Shown here: in pieces, positions 22,946-35,209 of the stretch
How the letters are laid out: every line of letters starts with the position of its first letter
Position numbering within the stretch: position 1 is the first letter of the stretch
From: Lineus longissimus
Taxonomy: Eukaryota; Nemertea; Pilidiophora; Heteronemertea; Lineidae
Assembly: GCF_910592395.1 (NCBI RefSeq)
Contig: NC_088311.1
Span: forward strand, 17,798,501-17,862,500
Length of the DNA: 64,000 nt
Direction of reading: 5' to 3'
Notes under the pieces: model-generated
What the model saw: the letters and a program-made list of their open reading frames with translations, nothing else
Databases searched by the model: none
What the model was told of the DNA's origin: nothing
Translations under genes and position numbers: made by a program

Positions 22946-23623
22946 TTCCCATATTCATTTCATTCCCATATGTATTACATTCAGTAGATATCAGGGTCAA
23001 TATAGAAATAAATATTAGCCGGTGTATCTTATCAGCAGAAAATCTAGGCCATCGCTTGAATTTGTTGACACGGGAATTTTCATCTCCTGCTGATTAAGTT
23101 TTGAGTGGCCATTGCAGTTAAACTTGGTAGTCGCACGCGCAGTCAGGTTAATGCCTTAAACAGATATTGACAAGAATAAAAGTACGATGAAAAAATGCCG
23201 GCGATTTTACCCCGCACTTGGCTAGGCATGCCATTTCCAAATCGTCGCTTCTTTCTAAAAACCGTTATATTTCAGATTGCACTGTGGTGAAAATATGGTT
23301 TAAAGATCAAAAATTAAATCACATCACGTTTCATAGTTATGTGATGATCTGAATGTGATTGGCACTGGGTTGGCACTGTGGCAGCTTATCTGTTAGGGAC
23401 AAAAATAAAAAAGGGAAATACGCAATATGTCATTTCCAAACCACCTCGCAAAAAATGGTAAAGAAAGCTAGATACAACGAAGCATCCTCCAAAGCAGACA
23501 ATTTTCAAACCTAGTCCGCATGTTCTATAACAGGACCGCCTCATCACACTACTATAACTGCTCGGAATAATTTGGTACTAAAGGTGGCAATCTAATGTAC
23601 GTATAAGTCCTGGATTTGTTCCG

Positions 23624-24649
23624 CTAAAACCTATGATCATCTCGTCCCTCACCACTATTCTGATGCAATGCCGCGGATGAAGTTTGGCTACCTCTCGGTT
23701 TACTACACTCACAGCGAGTGACTAATCGCATGGCGGCACGCCTAAAATTCCTCCCAGTCAACATATAAAGATAAAAGTTAATAAACGAATTGACACTTCC
23801 TAAGCTGTATGCGATGGCCAAGATATCAGCTAGGACTTGAACATCAGCTGTAAACGGGAACCATAAATTAACCGCGTTCACAAGATTCACGATAAGTGCA
23901 GGGGATTCCAGTGCCAAGAAGCACCCCGCAACCGTTACAATCCGGACTGTAAGGTGGTCTGTCTGTTTTCGCAATCTGCCGCTTCCACTGAGATTACCTC
24001 GCCTAATTGCACTGATTAGTTTTACACTGGTGAATATCATAGCCGTAAAAGGTATAACGAACAAGATTAGAAAATATAATCCGAGAACGTAAATGAGATG
24101 ATAGTAGATATCGCTCATCAAATTAGACCATATTTTTGGGATGTTGTACCCAATGGAGAACACAACTAAACTAGTGACAGCAATCCTTGCATTCCTCACA
24201 GTGCAGATCAAAGCCGCCTGTAGTGGTTTACTCACCGCTATGTATCGCTCAATAGACACGAACACCACGAGATAGATAGCGATAGTTTTACAAAACCAGA
24301 GTAAAGGGTACACATATGGCCATAGCGTGATCAAGATGACTATAACTTCGCGATCTCCGTAATAAAATCCTAACGTCTGAAAGGAGCGGTTCCACGCATC
24401 GCATAACAGAACGGCCGTGTCTGCTATAGCTAACGACCTGAGAAGTACAGAAGTAGAGGACGGTCGCGACTCGGTACCGAGGACAACATATGCAAGGCTG
24501 TTCCCAAGGATTCCTAGCGCAGCAATTGTCAGAAACACAGGTCCGTGAATAATGTAACCTGTAAGTGAAACACACAACCGTACCGTGGTAATATTAAGAA
24601 TTTCCTCTTCAATAAAAGACATCGGGCTGGATATATTATTACAGGCCAT
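23624..24649 (-). CDS. Rhodopsin-like (class A) peptide-type GPCR, copy 3
   Basis: 341 residues, intronless, intact, starting MACNNISSPM. N50 in TM1, D in the AIAD motif of TM2, ERY 134-136, NFYLY in TM7 and the GRNFR tail match copy 2. Two sequons (N5, N19) lie before TM1. The segment between YYGDR and CKTIAIY (19 residues) differs most from copy 2, while much of TM3-TM6 is almost identical. The 5' flank matches copy 1 rather than copy 2. It is the downstream end of the array. Ligand unknown. Confidence 0.88.
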   Translation of the reverse strand: MACNNISSPMSFIEEEILNITTVRLCVSLTGYIIHGPVFLTIAALGILGNSLAYVVLGTESRPSSTSVLLRSLAIADTAVLLCDAWNRSFQTLGFYYGDREVIVILITLWPYVYPLLWFCKTIAIYLVVFVSIERYIAVSKPLQAALICTVRNARIAVTSLVVFSIGYNIPKIWSNLMSDIYYHLIYVLGLYFLILFVIPFTAMIFTSVKLISAIRRGNLSGSGRLRKQTDHLTVRIVTVAGCFLALESPALIVNLVNAVNLWFPFTADVQVLADILAIAYSLGSVNSFINFYLYMLTGRNFRRAAMRLVTRCECSKPRGSQTSSAALHQNSGEGRDDHRF

Positions 24650-24779
24650 GTTGCTTCACCATGCCAAATCGCAAACAAAATCAGAAATAGTCTCTCATGC
24701 GATGGGAGATGCGACCAACACCTTTCAGGTCTGTTGGCAATGTGACGTGTGTAATTTGAAAGTGTTGGTCATTGAATGT

Positions 24780-25503
24780 ATAGGGGTCATTTCAAAATTG
24801 ACTGAAACCAAAACAAATTTCGTTATAAATTTCTCTGTGGACCCCATCCCCTAAAAAGACCAACAAATATTAATGAAGAATTCCGGCACAGAAAAATGAC
24901 AGACAAAAAGGCTAATTTTTTTTGCCCCCTCTGTGGAAATTTTTGTGATTAATTTACTTTGCTAAAGAATTTGACATGTGCCTAGGCCTTGTGACTGTCC
25001 AGTGTACAGAAAACCCATAAATCTCCTCACTCTTTATGAAGTGTGCGACCAGTACAATACTTCGCCGCTCACCATTCATAAATTCAATAAAAATTGCTTG
25101 GAGTACCTTTCTATGAGTTATGACCATTGTTCACGCATTCATTAGGAGTTCGGCAGAGAAAAACAAGCAGGTGTGCTTATTCCTTTCTCCAACCATTGTT
25201 TCTCATAATTAGGAAGAGAAGGGAGACCTTAAAGTTTGTTTTATTTCTTCAATATTTGTCACTGACCCAAAATACATACTAGATATCAGTACTGAAGCAA
25301 ACAACATTGTTGTATTTTTTTTGTGAAAGGTTACAGACTTGGAAGAATTTTAGAAAGATCACACAGTATCTTTGCCTCTTAAAGTGAAGCCAGAAGGTTT
25401 ACAAAAAAATGAAATCTTAACATTATCAAAATATCAAAACCCACTCCCCATAACCAAAAAAGGAGTTATTTACGGCATCAGTATATACTGAGATGACCCC
25501 TTA
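24780..25503. mobile_element. Non-autonomous inverted-repeat element, family 1, copy b
   Basis: Left end AGGGGTCATTTCAAAATTG, right end TACTGAGATGACCCCTTA. Same position relative to GPCR copy 3 as 11406-12061 has to copy 1. Confidence 0.6.
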
Positions 25504-26407
25504 CTAATTTTCCTGCCGTAAAGAGTAAATTTGTTGTCCACTTTATAAATGACATTTGATGGAAACGAATTGGGGGAATATCATCCGATGATCAGTAAAG
25601 AAAATTGACACGAGTTGACCATACAAATAAACGAAAAATGTGATCCCTATTCATCGTTAATTGTGTCAATTGATTACTCTGAAGCGGACGTGATTGACCT
25701 GTCGAGAATACTATTGTATCTAGTAGTAGTTCAGCGACACTATTGCTACAGGCAGGACAAGGTTGATTAAGTTCATCCTTTTGATGAATAGGTGTCACTT
25801 CTCACATCTCACACTCGGCAGTGCATCAGCACTTCTTAAGATTGTCCCCAAGGAGGAATCTTCTAATCACACTGTCGAACAAAAATCAGTCCCCGAACTG
25901 AACATTTTGGACAGAGCCCGGAAACCACCAATTGGGCCCATTGCCACCGCCTATTGTTTCCCTAAGTCAAACAACGGATCATATTTCATCGCTTAGTCAA
26001 TCCATACCCAGTTAATAATCATGTCACCCATAATCAAACATTATGTTGTCATGGTATAATGAAATAATGGTTAAAACTTTTAATGACAGGTTTTCAAATG
26101 ACGTCACTATTATCAAGAATCTCCCGACGCCACCTTGCGGCGCCACCCAATCTACTCTATTGAACTCTCTCTTTAATTTGTTTATCGGTTTTTCCTCACA
26201 CGGTACTTGTCTTGGTTTCTGGCTTCAATGAATTGGTCATAATATCCGGTATGTCTGCAGGCAGGCGGCCATCTTGGATTTTACTTGAGGGTACACACTA
26301 GTAAGAAAATGCTAAATAATTAACTAGTTTATTTGGCGACATCTAGCGGCTCATAACTTTTTCCCAGACGTTCCGATGAAAGTAGTACCTGGAGGTCTAA
26401 TAGAGGC

Positions 26408-26454
26408 CTACATGTACCTATGGTACCTATGGTACCTATGGTACATGTAGTTCT
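26408..26454. repeat. Short (TATGGTACC)n repeat in a palindromic frame
   Basis: TATGGTACC is repeated three times between CTACATGTACC and its inverse GGTACATGTAG. It is absent from the matching block at 13690, so it arose after that duplication. Confidence 0.6.
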
Positions 26455-27182
26455 ACAAGCCATAACATTTATGTTGTGGGTTGACCGCGATAATTTTAGA
26501 GTTTGGGGGTCTGAGGTTTGGAGGTCTTTTTCGACCATTATGATCCGTGAATTGACTTTTCGGCCGCGACGGGTTAATTTGACCCATGAGAGCACAATTT
26601 CATAATTATTTTCCTTTTATAAAGAAGAAATTTATAAAAAAATTCGTATTTATAATGCAAAACACATCCGTACTGGTGACAGAGACCATGTATCAGAAAT
26701 TCAAATTCAAATTTTTCTATACAACCTAGTCTCGCGCACTGAATTACTAGTGTGTAACCTTGACAATGTGTGCTCCAATACTATGTATATTTACATGAGA
26801 ATGCTTTGCATTCAATTATTTAAATGAGACTGAAAATGAAACTCTTGGGTAACTGATCAAATACATTCAGAGTATTGATACAAATTGATAACAATATTAA
26901 CCATCGCATGATAGTATTGTAATTCATTTCCATCAAAGCTTACTTTGTACCCCTTCACCTTATTTCCGAATACGATTTTTGCGAACACGACATCCCAATT
27001 TAAAATCTTGTGCCTGTCAAATCCATATTTGAACATAAAAAACCCGAGCAATTTCCTATTATTTGATAACCCTGAATTGAAACATAATCAATTTGATAAA
27101 ATGCTGTATGCAAATGCTCAGCGAGAATAAAACTATTTCAGGATATCGTTGATAATTGCCTTTTAGCAAGAATGTGCTATCA

Positions 27183-28043
27183 AACAATCCAGAAGTATTA
27201 GGGTAGCAGGAAGGGTTGGGCGTTTGTGGTTTCTGAGTCCGAGGGGGTTGGTGTCTGTTGACTGTGCTTTAATGCTTCTGTAGCCAAACAACAGTATGCA
27301 TCTATACTATTATTTGACTCTGTTAAAGTTTGATATTTCAACGTGTTCCTTTTCTTGTTACAGAAACAAGCAGGAGGACTTCATCAGTGTAGAGAACTAT
27401 TACATGGCATTGTGTGGTTTTCCAGAAATCAGAAGAGATCAAGGTGGCGTATTCACTCTTAAAATTTCTCGACCTGATGATAATTCAGCTGTTGTCAGCA
27501 TCCAAAATAGCGGTAGGGAGATCGCCAAGAAGATTTATCGCCAACCTCACTTGTATTCCCCACCAAATCAATGCGGTAAGTCCAAAATGTTGGAAAGATT
27601 TCTTCTTGCAATCGCTAAAAATGTTTTATTTACAAAGGCTGGCAATCCACGATTTATTCGTGCTGATGATAGTGCATCACACTACGCAAGACAAACGAAA
27701 GTATCAGTCTGCTGGTTAAATGCAGTTGTGATGATATTTTTTTATTGATTTTGGTTCGTATTCTGAAACTGTCTAGGGCCTATTTAGCCGCAAAAGTAAG
27801 TGTACTGACCAATGTTGGATTTTAGATACACAGTTAAATTGTGTTAGGCAAACTTTACTGTAACAGCATCCTCGCAATTATTTCCGCTTGCTCCAAATGT
27901 CGGTGGAGTCGCCAGTCTCAACAAATACGATGGAACCGCTTTTGATTACAATGTAAACCAGAAGTATTAGGGTAGCAGGAAGGGTTGGGCGTTTGTGGTT
28001 TCTGAGTCTGAGGGGGTTGGTGTCTGTTGACTGTGCTTTAAGA
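27183..28043. repeat. Direct repeats flanking an exon-like segment
   Basis: An about 85-bp sequence starting CCAGAAGTATTAGGGTAGCA lies at 27188-27272 and again at 27958-28042, almost identical, 770 bp apart, with the exon-like segment 27364-27575 between. Confidence 0.75.
27364..27575 (+). CDS. Orphan exon, unknown protein
   Basis: A 212-bp segment with a good acceptor (TTTTCTTGTTACAG) and donor (GCG/GTAAGT) at its ends is open across its length. It reads NKQEDFISVENYYMALCGFP, then a segment with GVFTLKISRPDD and SIQNSGREIAKKIY. The start phase is 2 and the end phase is 1. I do not recognise the family. No matching neighbour exon was found in the window. Lying between direct repeats, it may be part of a mobile element. 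Confidence 0.4.
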
Positions 28044-28085
28044 GAGACTAGGCATGGCGCCAGTCTCTCTTAAAGCACAGTCAAC
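28026..28085. repeat. Perfect 24-bp hairpin with 12-nt loop
   Basis: The stem is 28026-28049 against 28062-28085 (GTTGACTGTGCTTTAAGAGA... and its exact inverse), loop AGGCATGGCGCC. The loop plus right arm recurs at 28400-28436, and the left arm recurs at 27252-27272. Confidence 0.85.
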
Positions 28086-28317
28086 AGGCATTTGGTCTCA
28101 GTATTTGGGTTTTGATTGCCAGGACTGTACCCCTGTAAAAGTCAGAGGAGGAGAAGTTTGGAATGATGAAAGCATTGAAGAAGAAGAAATGTTATATTGA
28201 GGAAAGCAAAATTTATTATTAGACTAGAAGGCAGTGTCCTGACTTGATTATTTTGAAAATGGCAGTCTGAACACATTAAAAGGTGGAACATGGCATTTTA
28301 TCGACTTTGAAGTGTTC

Positions 28318-29110
28318 CGCAGTTAAAGGGAGACTATAGGCAGCAGCTAGGTAGGCAAGATAAAGTCATACAAATTTGCCAATAGGGGTCAGTCATATCT
28401 CTAGGCATGGCGCCAGTCTCTCTTAAAGCACAGTCAACAGGCATTTGGTCTTAGTATTTGGGTGCAGAATCAAGGCAGAATCAAGGCAGCTCAGAGAGCA
28501 ATGATTGAACGATGCTGTGGACAAGTCCAAGGATACTGCATCAGTCACGACCAACTTCTCATCAGAAAGCGTCACCACCAGCATATTCAATGTTCAGTTC
28601 CAACCTGTACCAGTCCAATGCACGCCTGTCATGGTCAGCAGTGGTCAGCTTAGCGCGATATGGAACATTCTTCCGAAACTCAAGCGAGGGAAGTCTGCTC
28701 ATTAGCCTATCTCGCGCACTGCTCCTTCTTGTCAAACATCGTAGTGAAATCGTGGTACAGTGGGGCGTCCTCGAGGATTGCAGCTGGTCGGACAGACGTG
28801 AGGTGGAATGTGGGCGGCTGCACTTCTTCGTTGATGTGCGATGGCAGATAGCACAGTTGTTGCGTTGCATGACAGCTGAAAGTGAATGTGATATCATAGA
28901 ACTGAGGCGTTTGCAATGAGACTATAGGTGAAGTAGAAGCAAGGAGTGAAATGGGCCATCTTCCAGTGACTAATATACAGAGTAAGGGCACTGGGTGTTG
29001 TTAGATTCAGCATTGAATGTATTCCTCGTACAAGCGTGAATAGTGTGGACATACAGTGAGAGGTGAGAGACCCCTATTGACTACTTCTTGTAACTTTATC
29101 TTGGATATTA
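28318..29110. repeat. Dispersed repeat family 2 in both orientations
   Basis: The motif AAAGGGAGACTATAGGCAGC...GGCAAGATAAAGT...CAATAGGGGTC lies forward at 28318-28390 and inverted at about 29050-29110 (GAGACCCCTATTGACTA). Further forward copies lie at 33146-33240 and 33823-33975. The 28.4-29.0 kb interior has open frames on both strands (28512-28919 plus, 28707-28991 minus), none recognisable. Confidence 0.55.
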
Positions 29111-29132
29111 TATTAGTATTGAACTTCTAGCC

Positions 29133-29261
29133 ATGGATTATGAAGAAATTGAAGTTGTAGGCATGGAATATGAAAAATTATTCAACGTTGAAAGACATTA
29201 TTCCATGAGGCTTTGCCGTGATCGCAAAGGACGCGACGCGATTGGTTCACATGCTAATGAG
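29133..29261 (+). CDS. Possible short first exon, unknown
   Basis: ATG in a good context (GCCATGG) opens 43 codons, MDYEEIEVVGMEYEKLFNVE..., rich in acidic residues, ending at a donor-like GAG/GTATGA. The frame stops immediately after the donor. No downstream exon was identified. Weak evidence. Confidence 0.25.
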
Positions 29262-29264
29262 GTA

Positions 29265-32200
29265 TGATAATGATAATTACCTCTATAATGCTACTTGGAT
29301 AGCGACTGTGTCGTTGATTGCAACAGTGGTCTATGTCAATGTGTGCCTGTAATGTCAATGAAGTATGATGAGGTGATGAAGATAGTAGCACACCCACGCA
29401 CGCACATTTCGACAGTTACCAATGCCAACAGCAGCTTTTGAAATATCGCCTGAACTACTAGTAGTTAGCATTTCATAGGGCATTTCGGAATTTGTTCGGA
29501 CTTCGGCTAAGACTGTTTAGACTGGAGGCATTGTGAATGCCCTCACACCAATACACGAACTTCGGAACCTTGGTGTGGAGAGGTTTATATTTGCGGACCC
29601 AGCCACTTCAGTGTCAAAGCTTATTCCTTTAATCTTAAATCACTACAGCGTAGTATTTGTGATGTAGGTTTTACCCCTTTTCCCCCAAAAAGTATACGCT
29701 TCCTTGATCAAGCCCCACCGCCATCGTAGTATATTTCAAGTCACCAGTTTTCCTTCGTCCAGTGGCTGTGGTTCAGTCACCTTCCGCAGCAGTCACTGCC
29801 AGCAGTCACGCGGCCCCCGAACCTCCGTCAGTGAATCTGTCACGATAGTCAGCGGTATGCAGAAGGAACCAATCCCGATCAGAATGGAAAGGACAAGGAG
29901 AAGTGGTTAACTCGGATATTAATCTGGACTGAGATTAACTTGATTTACTTGAATCGAGTGAACAAATGAACTTTTAACAGACATTTGTGAAATAGCTGGA
30001 TAAGATACCCCCAGGCTTACACCCCATGACCCGGCAAATCCTAGATTGATAAGCATTATCATCAATTTCTGATCAATGACGGCTTCGACGGTTGTTTTTT
30101 TCTCTCTAAATTTTGGAGTCGTTCTTGGAGATTTAAAAACTTAAACTATGTCTATCAGGATTGTTTTCATTTTTCATTGGAAATACCTCTTCTACTAGAT
30201 TCTGGTTTGTTCCGAAATCTTAAGCCTGATCTCCACTTTGCGTGAATGATAGTACTGATTGGAATCGAAGTCGGGCGGAGTAAGCAACGCAAATATTACA
30301 CATTTGTTACAGTATAACTCGAAAGGTAAGTGCTGCAAATCAAATGTATCATTCAATTAGTTTTTCCCCCATTATTTCTTTTTTAGCCCTTTCACTACTG
30401 GGGTCATCATTTTGAGATCGAACGTGCTCCAACGAACCAACGTATCAATAGTTGAGGCCAATTCCGAGGACAAGTTTACGCGTTACCGACATGCGTACGT
30501 CAACACAGAACTAAGTCTAGAAAGAACTTAGGAAAAAGATAGCGAAAGGCGCAAATTAGAGTCAATTTGATTTGTCTAACACCAAATCGGTTCAGAAAAC
30601 ACTACAGAATATAAACACGAACATAGAATAAAATAAACATATGACACAAGTGAGTTTGAGACAAAACATGATTAATGATATTCAAGCTCTCATTCGAAAA
30701 CTTGGTGCAAGAGAAACTCAACGGACGGTATATTATATATGTGAAAAGTTATGGAAAATGCCAAATGCTGTATTTTACCAAGATGTTGTACATGTATTTT
30801 GATATTGCTATAGCCACTTGTAACATTTTTATCATATCGACTTCAAACCTCTTATAAAAACCTATCGTTCCGTATTTGGCGACGTCTTTTACTTAGTTTT
30901 CGCTCATTTGGAGGATTGTTAACATGTATGAATGTAGATTCCTACCCCACTTAAGCGATTCATGCCGCAAAGTACATGTTTAAGCACTCTGGTCACAGGC
31001 ACTGTTAGAGTCCATAAGAGAAATTGTACAGTTGATTATTTGGCTAAAGATCGCAAGTCTATGAAAATCGCGCGTCAAATTTCAAGAGGTGCTAACGTTA
31101 GCCTGTCTCCACTTTAGCGACTCACTCCGCGATTTATGCTTCTGTCTGGTCATAGGCACTGTTTAAGTCCCCTACCACAATCGTGAACTTTATTTATTTC
31201 GTTATGTCCAATGCATGTACCTATTGAAATTGTAAGTAATATCAGAAAGCGCGTCGTAAAGCGCTAGAAGAAGAGATAACCAAAAATAAAGACATTTCGT
31301 TATTTTGTGCCTCGCATTTAAACTAATTGATCTCTAGCCCAATACATGGTATATTACCTGGGCCTACTGTCTTATCAGAGGGTTATTAGGGCAAATCTTC
31401 ATAACACCGACCGCCACGAAACAGATCCATGGTGGTCGATATTGGCCTAATCCGGCAAGGTCAATGACAAATAAACGTATAAACGCCACTTAATGAACAA
31501 ATGAACGTAACATAATTTTCGCCTGCTTTGTAAACAATAAAAATTATCACTGCGTGATATAGTAAGTATTCTCATTTTTGTTCTGTTTTCCTTCAAATAC
31601 CAAGTCCTTTGTTGAGGTGGGCTTTTGCCTGACTAACAGAGCAGAACACTTTTCTTGCCGACAGCCAATCCGCCCCCTACTTACGCGCCTATTTTTTATT
31701 TCTTTGAGTTTATACCCCGGTAATTGCGCATCCTATTCGTGGTGCTCCGCTTCACGACTGATAAAGCGTAATTTAGCCTTGAGCAATAATTACGGATGTT
31801 GCAACCCAGAAAAATCTGGTTACCGGTATTACTCAACCGTTGCTCGCGGTGCTTTAGCTCAAAGTTGTGTAGTCTTTTTCCTCTCGAAAGCCGCGGATCT
31901 TGCTTGATATGAATTACTGATGTCTTCCATCGCAAAATTGAAAAGCCATATAAATCGGGAGACAAAAACTGGCCAGGATGTATTTCATACTTTCCGGCGA
32001 TTCTCGGTCAATTTATGGCTAATGATATCATAACATCACATCTTAATAAATAAGGGTTACAGTATTAACGCCATATTAACGCTCTTTCCGGACCAAAAGG
32101 CGAATGCTACGGGAGACCCTTGATAATTATCAAAGATGTATTTACCTCAGTGCAATCATGCTGCTTGAAGGTTGGCCATAGGCGCCGCCATTTTGGCTGG

Positions 32201-32780
32201 AACTTGAAATCCTAAAACAATAATGAAACTCCTTCACAATAAAATGAATGCACATTTAAAACATAGGAGGCTGCTCTCTGGAAAACAAGGATGAGACTTC
32301 CAGCCTTGACATTGGAATTCACCTCGGTTTGAAAGAGTTCTATGACTTGAGGATATCACTTTCTAACCAAATGGTGACACATGTATGGTCAACCCTTAAT
32401 TACCAGCGGGGTGGCTTGGAAAGGCTTTTACTGGCTCTGTCGATATACATGCACATATTACAGTAATGGTATTGAATTTGCCATCCCCAGCATGTTCCTT
32501 AGACGTTGTATGCAAGTCTTGGTAACTCAAACATTGATTAACCCACAGAGATACAGGAGATATCCTGGAAAATGTTGTTGGTGTGCAGGGAATTATAATG
32601 CCGGTAATGACCTTTTCTTATATGTAAGTTGAACTTATTTTAGAACTTGCAACACCCGAAGACGTACTTTTGCAACTGTTTGTCGAGCAATTATCTTGTA
32701 TTACCAACCATGAATAATAAAGACCATTATTATCCTTTTGCAAGGAATTTATGATGATCAGTTCCGAACGAAGGCGTGCC
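29265..32780. other. Gene-free stretch
   Basis: No supportable gene. A degenerate repeat of about 150 bp is visible near 30950-31030 and 31105-31190 (CACTTTAGCGA, TGGTCA(T/C)AGGCACTGTT). The dispersed sequence also seen at 21414 recurs at 31364-31420. Confidence 0.4.
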
Positions 32781-32784
32781 AGTA

Positions 32785-34652
32785 CGAAAGCCCAGAAGGC
32801 TGATTTCGAAATTCGAAATTCAAAACTCGACTTCGAAATTCAAAACTTGACTTCGAAATTCAAAACTCGACTTCGAAATTCAAAACTTAACTTCGAAATT
32901 CAAAACTCGACATCTCAAAATTCAAAACTTAGAATTGACCAATGACAATTAATCAGCCGTCTTACAACACAAGAACTAATTGGCTGGCCAATCATATCAA
33001 TATCCGCATTACATACTGTTCAACGCCGCATCGGTAACTCTTCATTTTGTGAAGTCTCCCGGTGCGGTACCTTAACATTTTAGTGCACCAGGCCTAGGGC
33101 ACTGGGCCTAGGGCATAGAAGTGATTCAACCTGATTCACATTAAAGGGAATCTATAAGCAACAGCCAGCTAGACGATATTGAGCTGTACTAAATCGCCAA
33201 TAAGGGGGTCTCTCCTATCTCACAGTATATCGAAACTGTTCATGTTTGCATCAGAAATATATCGGTTAATGAAACACGACCCAGTCCCCTAAATGTGCAT
33301 ATTAGTTGCATGAAGACCCTCCTTTTGTTCCCAGCTCCTTTCGATAGTCATCCTCGTAACGAAAAAAAAATACGCCAAGCCGCACCTGTATGGAGTAGCA
33401 CAGGCCGTATATCACCAACAGCACAGGGTAGTTGTAAAACAAGAAACACAGAAACGAAACAGAAACACAGAAACACAGAAACGAAACGCAGAAACCAGTC
33501 TTGTGGCGAATTCTGGTCTGCAGACTCCATCTTGTTGCCATGGTTGTGGCCGCGAACGCGGGTGTAACTAAAACTGGTATTCAGTCGGAATGGAAGGAGC
33601 TGAATGCTCATTTCCCAATACCCCTTTTAGCCTCATCAACGTGTGCGCAGATTGGCAGCATCCGGCCTTGATCGTGCCAATACACTACATGTATGTACTA
33701 CACGGCGTAAATAGAAAATAGTCCTTCGAATAGCGAGTCCTGTTCTTTTGTACATTCCATGGCCTGTGCACGACACTAGGCTGAACTTCCCTACTGCAAC
33801 CTCATTAACATAAACAGATATTTAAAGGGACTATTTAAAGGCAGCAGCTGGGCAGGCAAGATTGAGTTACTCCAAGTCCAAGTCTAGTGCCCGCCCCCCC
33901 CCCCCCCCACTTTACTCTATTCTAGTCGCCAAAATTGGTCTCTCACGTCTCACATAACGTCGAAATGATTCACCCATGTACTGGTACCGTACCTTGCATT
34001 TAGTGCTGCATCAGACGGGATTTGTAGGATGATCCTGGTACTTCATGTAAATTGAACACTACAAGGCAAGATGTTGCACTGCACCTTCATTTAAAATAAC
34101 ATGCTGTAGGAATCGAATCGAACCTACCAAGGTACTACACCACCACCTCAAAAGACTTCACCCATATCGTGCCGCCCCCTCCCCCCCCCCCCCCCCCAAG
34201 TTGCTCAATGTATCCCCTCAACAACTCTATTGCATTCCGGCTGACCGCAACCCACCAACCTCAGATTTTACTTTTAAACGACAATAACAACGGATTGGGC
34301 AAGGAAAGTATCGGCGTGCCGCTTGATTCCAACTTTTATGAAAACCCGTTTGATTTTCGTTTCTGCGTTTCGTTTCTGCGTTTCTGTGTTTCTGTTTCGT
34401 TTCTGTGTTTCTTGTTTTACTTCTACCCAACAGCACACATCATGAGACTGTGCCGATGGGACTGTAATCTACCGTTACGATGTGTCTGCATCACTGCAGC
34501 TGCCTGTGGGCACGTACATAGTGCACATAGAACATACAGTGATAACAAAATTACACACACGAAGACCATTGGTCATTAATCAATTTCAAGTTTTGAATTT
34601 CGAAGTCGAGTTTTGAACTTCGAATCTCGAAATGAGCCTTCTGGGCTTTTGT
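32785..34652. repeat. Large nested inverted repeat with tandem repeats
   Basis: Outer arms: 32785-32850 (AAAGCCCAGAAGGCTGATTT) and 34582-34652 in inverse. The left outer arm runs into five 20-bp tandem units of ACTCGACTTCGAAATTCAAA (32822-32930). Inner arms: 33425-33498 (GTAAAACAAGAAACACAGAA) and 34357-34429 in inverse, about 50 bp nearly identical. Between them lie two direct copies of repeat family 2 and poly-C runs at 33894 and 34176. The layout suggests a foldback element or a partly inverted duplication. No coding sequence. Confidence 0.75.
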
Positions 34653-35028
34653 ATGCCAGAGTTTTTGGGAAAGTTTTCGCTGGATTTTATTGTGGATTGC
34701 TCAGGCGATCGATATGATTTTGATCAACTACACGGAAGTTTAGCCTACGAGAGGCTTCAAAACGTAACCTCTTAAAGATGGTACTAAGGAGAGGACGTGT
34801 GTAGTGTATCACTGTCACCAGTCAGAAAAGCAACACGCAGAGTTTGAAGACCAACATATTCAGCCAATGTCCGTTACCCAGAATCCGTTTCTCTGCCCCA
34901 CTAATGAACGACCACAATCCAAGATGTTTTTCCAGAGCTTGGCATTGATATTCTCTTGCATTTTACGGAGAAGCAGGTTCGCCGAGTCCGTCCGATGAAC
35001 TTTCCCACACAACAGGTTTTTGCCAATG

Positions 35029-35206
35029 CAGTGGAACCTTCCTTAGCGGAACCCTCTCTATTAAGGACAACCTCTCTATTGAGGACACTAGTTTTGGTCC
35101 CAAATTGGTTCTTTCCATTCGAATTGACCTCTCTAATCAGGACACCTCTCTGTTAAGGACAGAATTTGTCAGTCCTGAGGGTGTTTTTAGTAGAGGGGTT
35201 CTACTG
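35029..35206. mobile_element. pogo/Tigger-like MITE
   Basis: 178 bp starting CAGTGGAACC and ending GGGGTTCTACTG, with a body of TCTCTATTAAGGACA-type repeats and TTGGTCCCAAATTGGTTCTT. TA follows the right end. A fragment of the same family lies inverted at 53529-53615. Family assignment rests on the CAGT...ACTG ends and remembered consensus. Confidence 0.65.
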
Positions 35207-35209
35207 TAC

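Larger units (their letters stand above)
9420..26945. repeat. Tandem segmental duplications carrying GPCR genes
   Basis: Blocks recur in the same order. A downstream block lies at about 9440-9830, 15530-16080 and 23110-23620. The GPCR body is followed by a 5' block of two kinds: 11265-11340 matches 24650-24730, and 12935-13240 matches 17120-17430. A block with CGCCACCCAATCTACTC lies at about 12380-12530, 13280-13580 and 25980-26290. A block with CAAATNCATTCAGAG lies at 12540-12650, 14105-14430, 19480-19790 and 26765-26945. The unit is about 6-7 kb with internal rearrangement. Non-coding stretches here (9078-10239, 13240-16084, 17141-18550) hold only these duplicated flanks. Confidence 0.8.

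Noticed and set aside
28505-28991. Overlapping frames on both strands near 28.5-29.0 kb, one with a CxxC pair
   Set aside because: The CxxC does not extend to a full zinc-finger pattern, and no frame has splice support.
34169-34579. 136-codon frame starting with poly-Pro
   Set aside because: Created by a poly-C run and the CAGAAACACAGAAACG repeat arm; no protein features.
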